7,058 nt of DNA, from NCBI GenBank assembly GCA_900548955.1, contig URMQ01000080.1, positions 1 to 7,058 of the forward strand, read 5' to 3'. The position numbers were made by a program, and so were the translations under genes. Below, in pieces: positions 5,776 to 7,058 of the stretch. The notes under the pieces were generated by a model. The model was given only the letters and a program-made list of their open reading frames with translations. It did no database searches and had not been told where the DNA came from. Every line of letters begins with the position of its first letter. Position 1 is the first letter of the stretch. This DNA is from an uncultured Eggerthella sp. (GTDB taxonomy: Bacteria > Actinomycetota > Coriobacteriia > Coriobacteriales > Eggerthellaceae).

Positions 5776-6589
5776 ACGATTTTGTATTGCGGTCGTGGAG
5801 AAGCTTCAATCCGTAGAGGGTTAAGTTTTCTGCTGTTTCATCGATGGTTCGTGAAAGCGTTTTTATAAGTTTTGCATCCGCACCTGCAGCAATAACTTTT
5901 GTTTTGTAGCCCAATTCGCTCCAAACATAGGAAACCAATCCATCAATGCGGGCAACTTCTCCTAGTACCACTCCTGCTTGCACTGCTTCTCTGGTAGATT
6001 TGCCAATTGCTTTTTTAGGGGCTTTCAAATCAACTACAGGAATTTTTGCTGCAGCATTGGCTAATTCTTTAGCGGACGTTTCTAGTCCAGGCGCAATAAT
6101 GCCTCCTTCAAATTCTCCTTTATCATTGATCACTTCGAAAGTGGTAGTGGTTTCAAGATTGATAACCACTAATGGATAGCCGAATAAGTCTCGTGCACCT
6201 ACCATTTCAGCAATACGATCGGCTCCTAACTCTGATGGATCACTGTAGCCAAGTTTGATTCCGGTTTTCAATCCAGGACCAACTACTAAAGGTTTACGCC
6301 CGCAGGTTAAGGTCAATGCTGAAATCCAAGCATTAGTAATAGGTGGTGCAACGGAGGCAATGATACTTCCTTTTGGAGCAAGATCCTGGGCTGATATACC
6401 TGCATCTCGAAGTTCTTTGTTGTAGGAGAGCGAGGAAGTAAAGTTCATAAGAATAGTTTGGACTTCGCTTACGGTAATGGTAGAAGGGGTAGTAACAATC
6501 CATTTTGCTATCAATGAATCATCGTTATAAAGTCCAATTTTGGTAACGGTATTCCCAATATTTACTGCAAGCATGGATGAAGGATTCAT
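5774..6589 (-). CDS. coaX: Type III pantothenate kinase homologue with altered active-site residues
   Basis: The 271-residue product is clearly a CoaX/Baf family protein. CoaX phosphorylates pantothenate with ATP in the first step of coenzyme A synthesis in the cytosol and belongs to the ASKHA fold. Matching landmarks are AVNIGNT (8-14), LVVGPGLKTGI (101-111), ELGADRI (120-126), EGGIIAPGL (161-169), IGKSTREAVQAGVVLG (195-210) and AGADAKLI (235-242). The length is close to the family norm. Three motifs deviate. The first phosphate motif DxGNT has Asn10 for Asp. The second, normally DFGTATT, reads NLETTTT, with Asn144 for Asp and Glu146 for Gly. The late ATGG-type segment reads AAGA. The pocket aspartate Asp124 (GADRI) is kept. 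The start at 6589 is chosen because GAGG (6598-6595) lies 5 nt upstream; ATG 6646 and ATG 6574 lack such a site. Whether it still phosphorylates pantothenate is uncertain, so the symbol denotes homology. Confidence 0.88.
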   Translation of the reverse strand: MNPSSMLAVNIGNTVTKIGLYNDDSLIAKWIVTTPSTITVSEVQTILMNFTSSLSYNKELRDAGISAQDLAPKGSIIASVAPPITNAWISALTLTCGRKPLVVGPGLKTGIKLGYSDPSELGADRIAEMVGARDLFGYPLVVINLETTTTFEVINDKGEFEGGIIAPGLETSAKELANAAAKIPVVDLKAPKKAIGKSTREAVQAGVVLGEVARIDGLVSYVWSELGYKTKVIAAGADAKLIKTLSRTIDETAENLTLYGLKLLHDRNTKS

Positions 6590-6594
6590 TGCGA

Positions 6595-6598
6595 CCTC
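6595..6598 (-). promoter_or_regulatory. Ribosome binding site that decides the coaX-like start
   Basis: Read on the minus strand, TTGAGG ends 5 nt before the ATG at 6589. The longer open frame beginning at ATG 6646 would add 19 residues (beginning MSGFLLYTTCYNNKEIEVA) that do not belong to the CoaX fold, so the start at 6589 is preferred. Confidence 0.65.
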
Positions 6599-6609
6599 AA
6601 TTTCTTTGT

Positions 6610-6619
6610 TGTTATAACA
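6610..6619. promoter_or_regulatory. 10-bp palindrome upstream of the coaX-like gene
   Basis: TGTTATAACA is a perfect dyad that ends 20 bp upstream of the coaX-like start. It contains a -10-like TATAAC on the minus strand, and the next minus-strand -10-like hexamer, TATACT, is at 6628-6623. It may be part of a promoter or an operator. I cannot pair it with a good -35 box, so this is tentative. Confidence 0.3.
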
Positions 6620-6669
6620 GGTAGTATAAAGTAAGAAACCACTCAAAGAACAAGCGTGATCGTGAGATA

Positions 6670-6838
6670 AAGTAAACAGTCAAGAGTTAAAACAGATAAT
6701 TACAAGACGAAGTAAGTGGATGCGAGTTAAAACACGCAACCATGAAACGAAGTAAACAGATACGAGTTATAGTAAACAACTCCAAAACAAGACGAATAAT
6801 CATAAGGCAGAACAAATTATCATAAGAAAATACAAACG
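6670..6838. repeat. Imperfect 40-45-bp tandem repeat array, about four units
   Basis: Units begin at 6670, 6710, 6750 and 6795. The first two are exactly 40 bp, and the third (45 bp) and fourth (44 bp) carry small insertions. Units 1-3 share an AAGTAA start, a GAGTTA core at unit positions 15-20 and an end close to AAACG or AGACG. Units 1 and 3 agree at 17 of their first 20 bases, and units 2 and 3 at 16 of 20. Unit 4 is far more diverged and is placed mainly by spacing and its AAACG end. The plus strand is strongly A-rich. A 40-bp period cannot preserve a reading frame, so this is a non-coding array. It fills most of the spacer between the divergent coaX-like and YfcE-like genes. Confidence 0.75.
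6795..6826 (+). repeat. 12-bp direct repeat pair upstream of the YfcE-like gene
   Basis: AATAATCATAAG (6795-6806) and AATTATCATAAG (6815-6826) match at 11 of 12 positions, with starts 20 bp apart, close to two helical turns. They lie 24-55 bp before the YfcE-like start codon, a position suited to a regulator binding site, although they may simply be part of the diverged fourth unit of the larger array. Confidence 0.55.
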
Positions 6839-6849
6839 AAAGGGACGCA

Positions 6850-7058
6850 ATGAAAATTCTTATTGCATCTGATATACACGGTTCAGCGTATTGGACGAAA
6901 CAGCTTGTGAACGCTGTAGAAATGCAAGCTCCCGATAAAATACTTTTGTTAGGCGATCTTTTGTACCACGGTCCGCGAAACGATTTGCCAAAAGAATACG
7001 ACCCCAAGCAAGTAATTCCTATGCTTAATGATCTAGCGAAGACAGGCAAGGTTATTGC
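6850..7058 (+). CDS. yfcE: YfcE-type metallophosphoesterase, 3'-truncated by window edge
   Basis: Sixty-nine codons are visible before the window ends; the family is usually about 180 residues. The product is a cytosolic calcineurin-like phosphodiesterase that uses two metal ions. Metal ligands seen are Asp8 and His10 in ASDIHGS and Asp36 in LLLGDLLYHGPRNDLP (32-47). That second block, with the HGPRN stretch, is characteristic of YfcE rather than of metallophosphoesterases in general. The continuation EYDPKQVIPMLNDLAKTGKVI also follows the YfcE pattern, leading toward the GNCD motif expected just beyond the edge. E. coli YfcE hydrolyses artificial phosphodiesters in vitro, and its natural substrate is unknown. 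AGGGA at 6841-6845 lies 4 nt before the ATG. The gene is divergent from the coaX-like gene across a 260-bp repeat-filled spacer. Confidence 0.9.
   Translation, partial: MKILIASDIHGSAYWTKQLVNAVEMQAPDKILLLGDLLYHGPRNDLPKEYDPKQVIPMLNDLAKTGKVI

Noticed and set aside
6623..6648. Minus-strand TTGTTC / TATACT pair as the coaX-like promoter
   Set aside because: The -10 is good, but the best -35 sits 19 bp away, which is too far for confidence; only the palindrome and hexamer are noted.
6670..6838. Possible CRISPR array in the repeat region
   Set aside because: The units are contiguous and diverged, with no alternation of identical repeats and unique spacers, and no cas genes are present.
6687..7049. 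120-codon open frame on the - strand over the repeat array and yfcE
   Set aside because: It is antisense to the clearly recognisable YfcE N-terminus and to a non-coding tandem repeat. Its composition is what antisense translation of such DNA would give.

Overview
The window is an ordinary-looking bacterial chromosome segment, moderately AT-rich. It carries six recognisable genes, two of them cut by the window ends, plus repeat-bearing intergenic DNA. Arginine is encoded mostly by CGT/CGC despite the AT-rich base composition. Together with the gene mix (a lipoprotein, a SDR dehydrogenase, a fused ATP-grasp/alpha-E protein with a transglutaminase partner, and a CoaX homologue), this fits a lower-GC member of the Coriobacteriia (Atopobium-like). 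That is a low-confidence guess; other Gram-positive or Negativicutes-type hosts cannot be excluded from sequence alone.

Layout, left to right. Positions 1-491 (+) are the 3' part of a lipoprotein gene whose lipobox is visible but whose start lies outside. Positions 723-1496 (+) encode a short-chain dehydrogenase ending in a strong intrinsic terminator (1545-1584). A gene-free stretch of about 380 bp precedes the largest gene, 1877-4066 (+), a circularly permuted ATP-grasp domain fused to an alpha-E helical domain. After 200 bp comes its usual partner, a transglutaminase-like cysteine peptidase (4267-5064, +). A 258-bp spacer with a 23-bp tandem repeat leads to a small YbaN/DUF454 membrane protein (5323-5724, +). 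This gene converges on a type III pantothenate kinase homologue (coaX-like, 5774-6589, -). A 260-bp A-rich divergent spacer with 40-45-bp imperfect tandem repeats separates it from the 5' end of a YfcE-type phosphodiesterase gene (6850 to the window end, +).

How the genes relate. The ATP-grasp/alpha-E protein and the transglutaminase form a coherent predicted amide-ligase/peptidase module. Comparative genomics has proposed that such modules make or process a small peptide-like molecule or tag, but the product is unknown. The other genes are single metabolic or membrane functions with no evident link to it.

The points most worth a second look are three. First, the CoaX homologue has Asn in place of two Asp residues that are near-invariant in the family, with further changes in its nucleotide-binding motifs. 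Second, the ATP-grasp/alpha-E fusion with its transglutaminase is a little-characterised system. Third, there are two unrelated non-coding tandem repeat arrays. I found no RNA genes, insertion sequences, CRISPR arrays or integrase-type elements.
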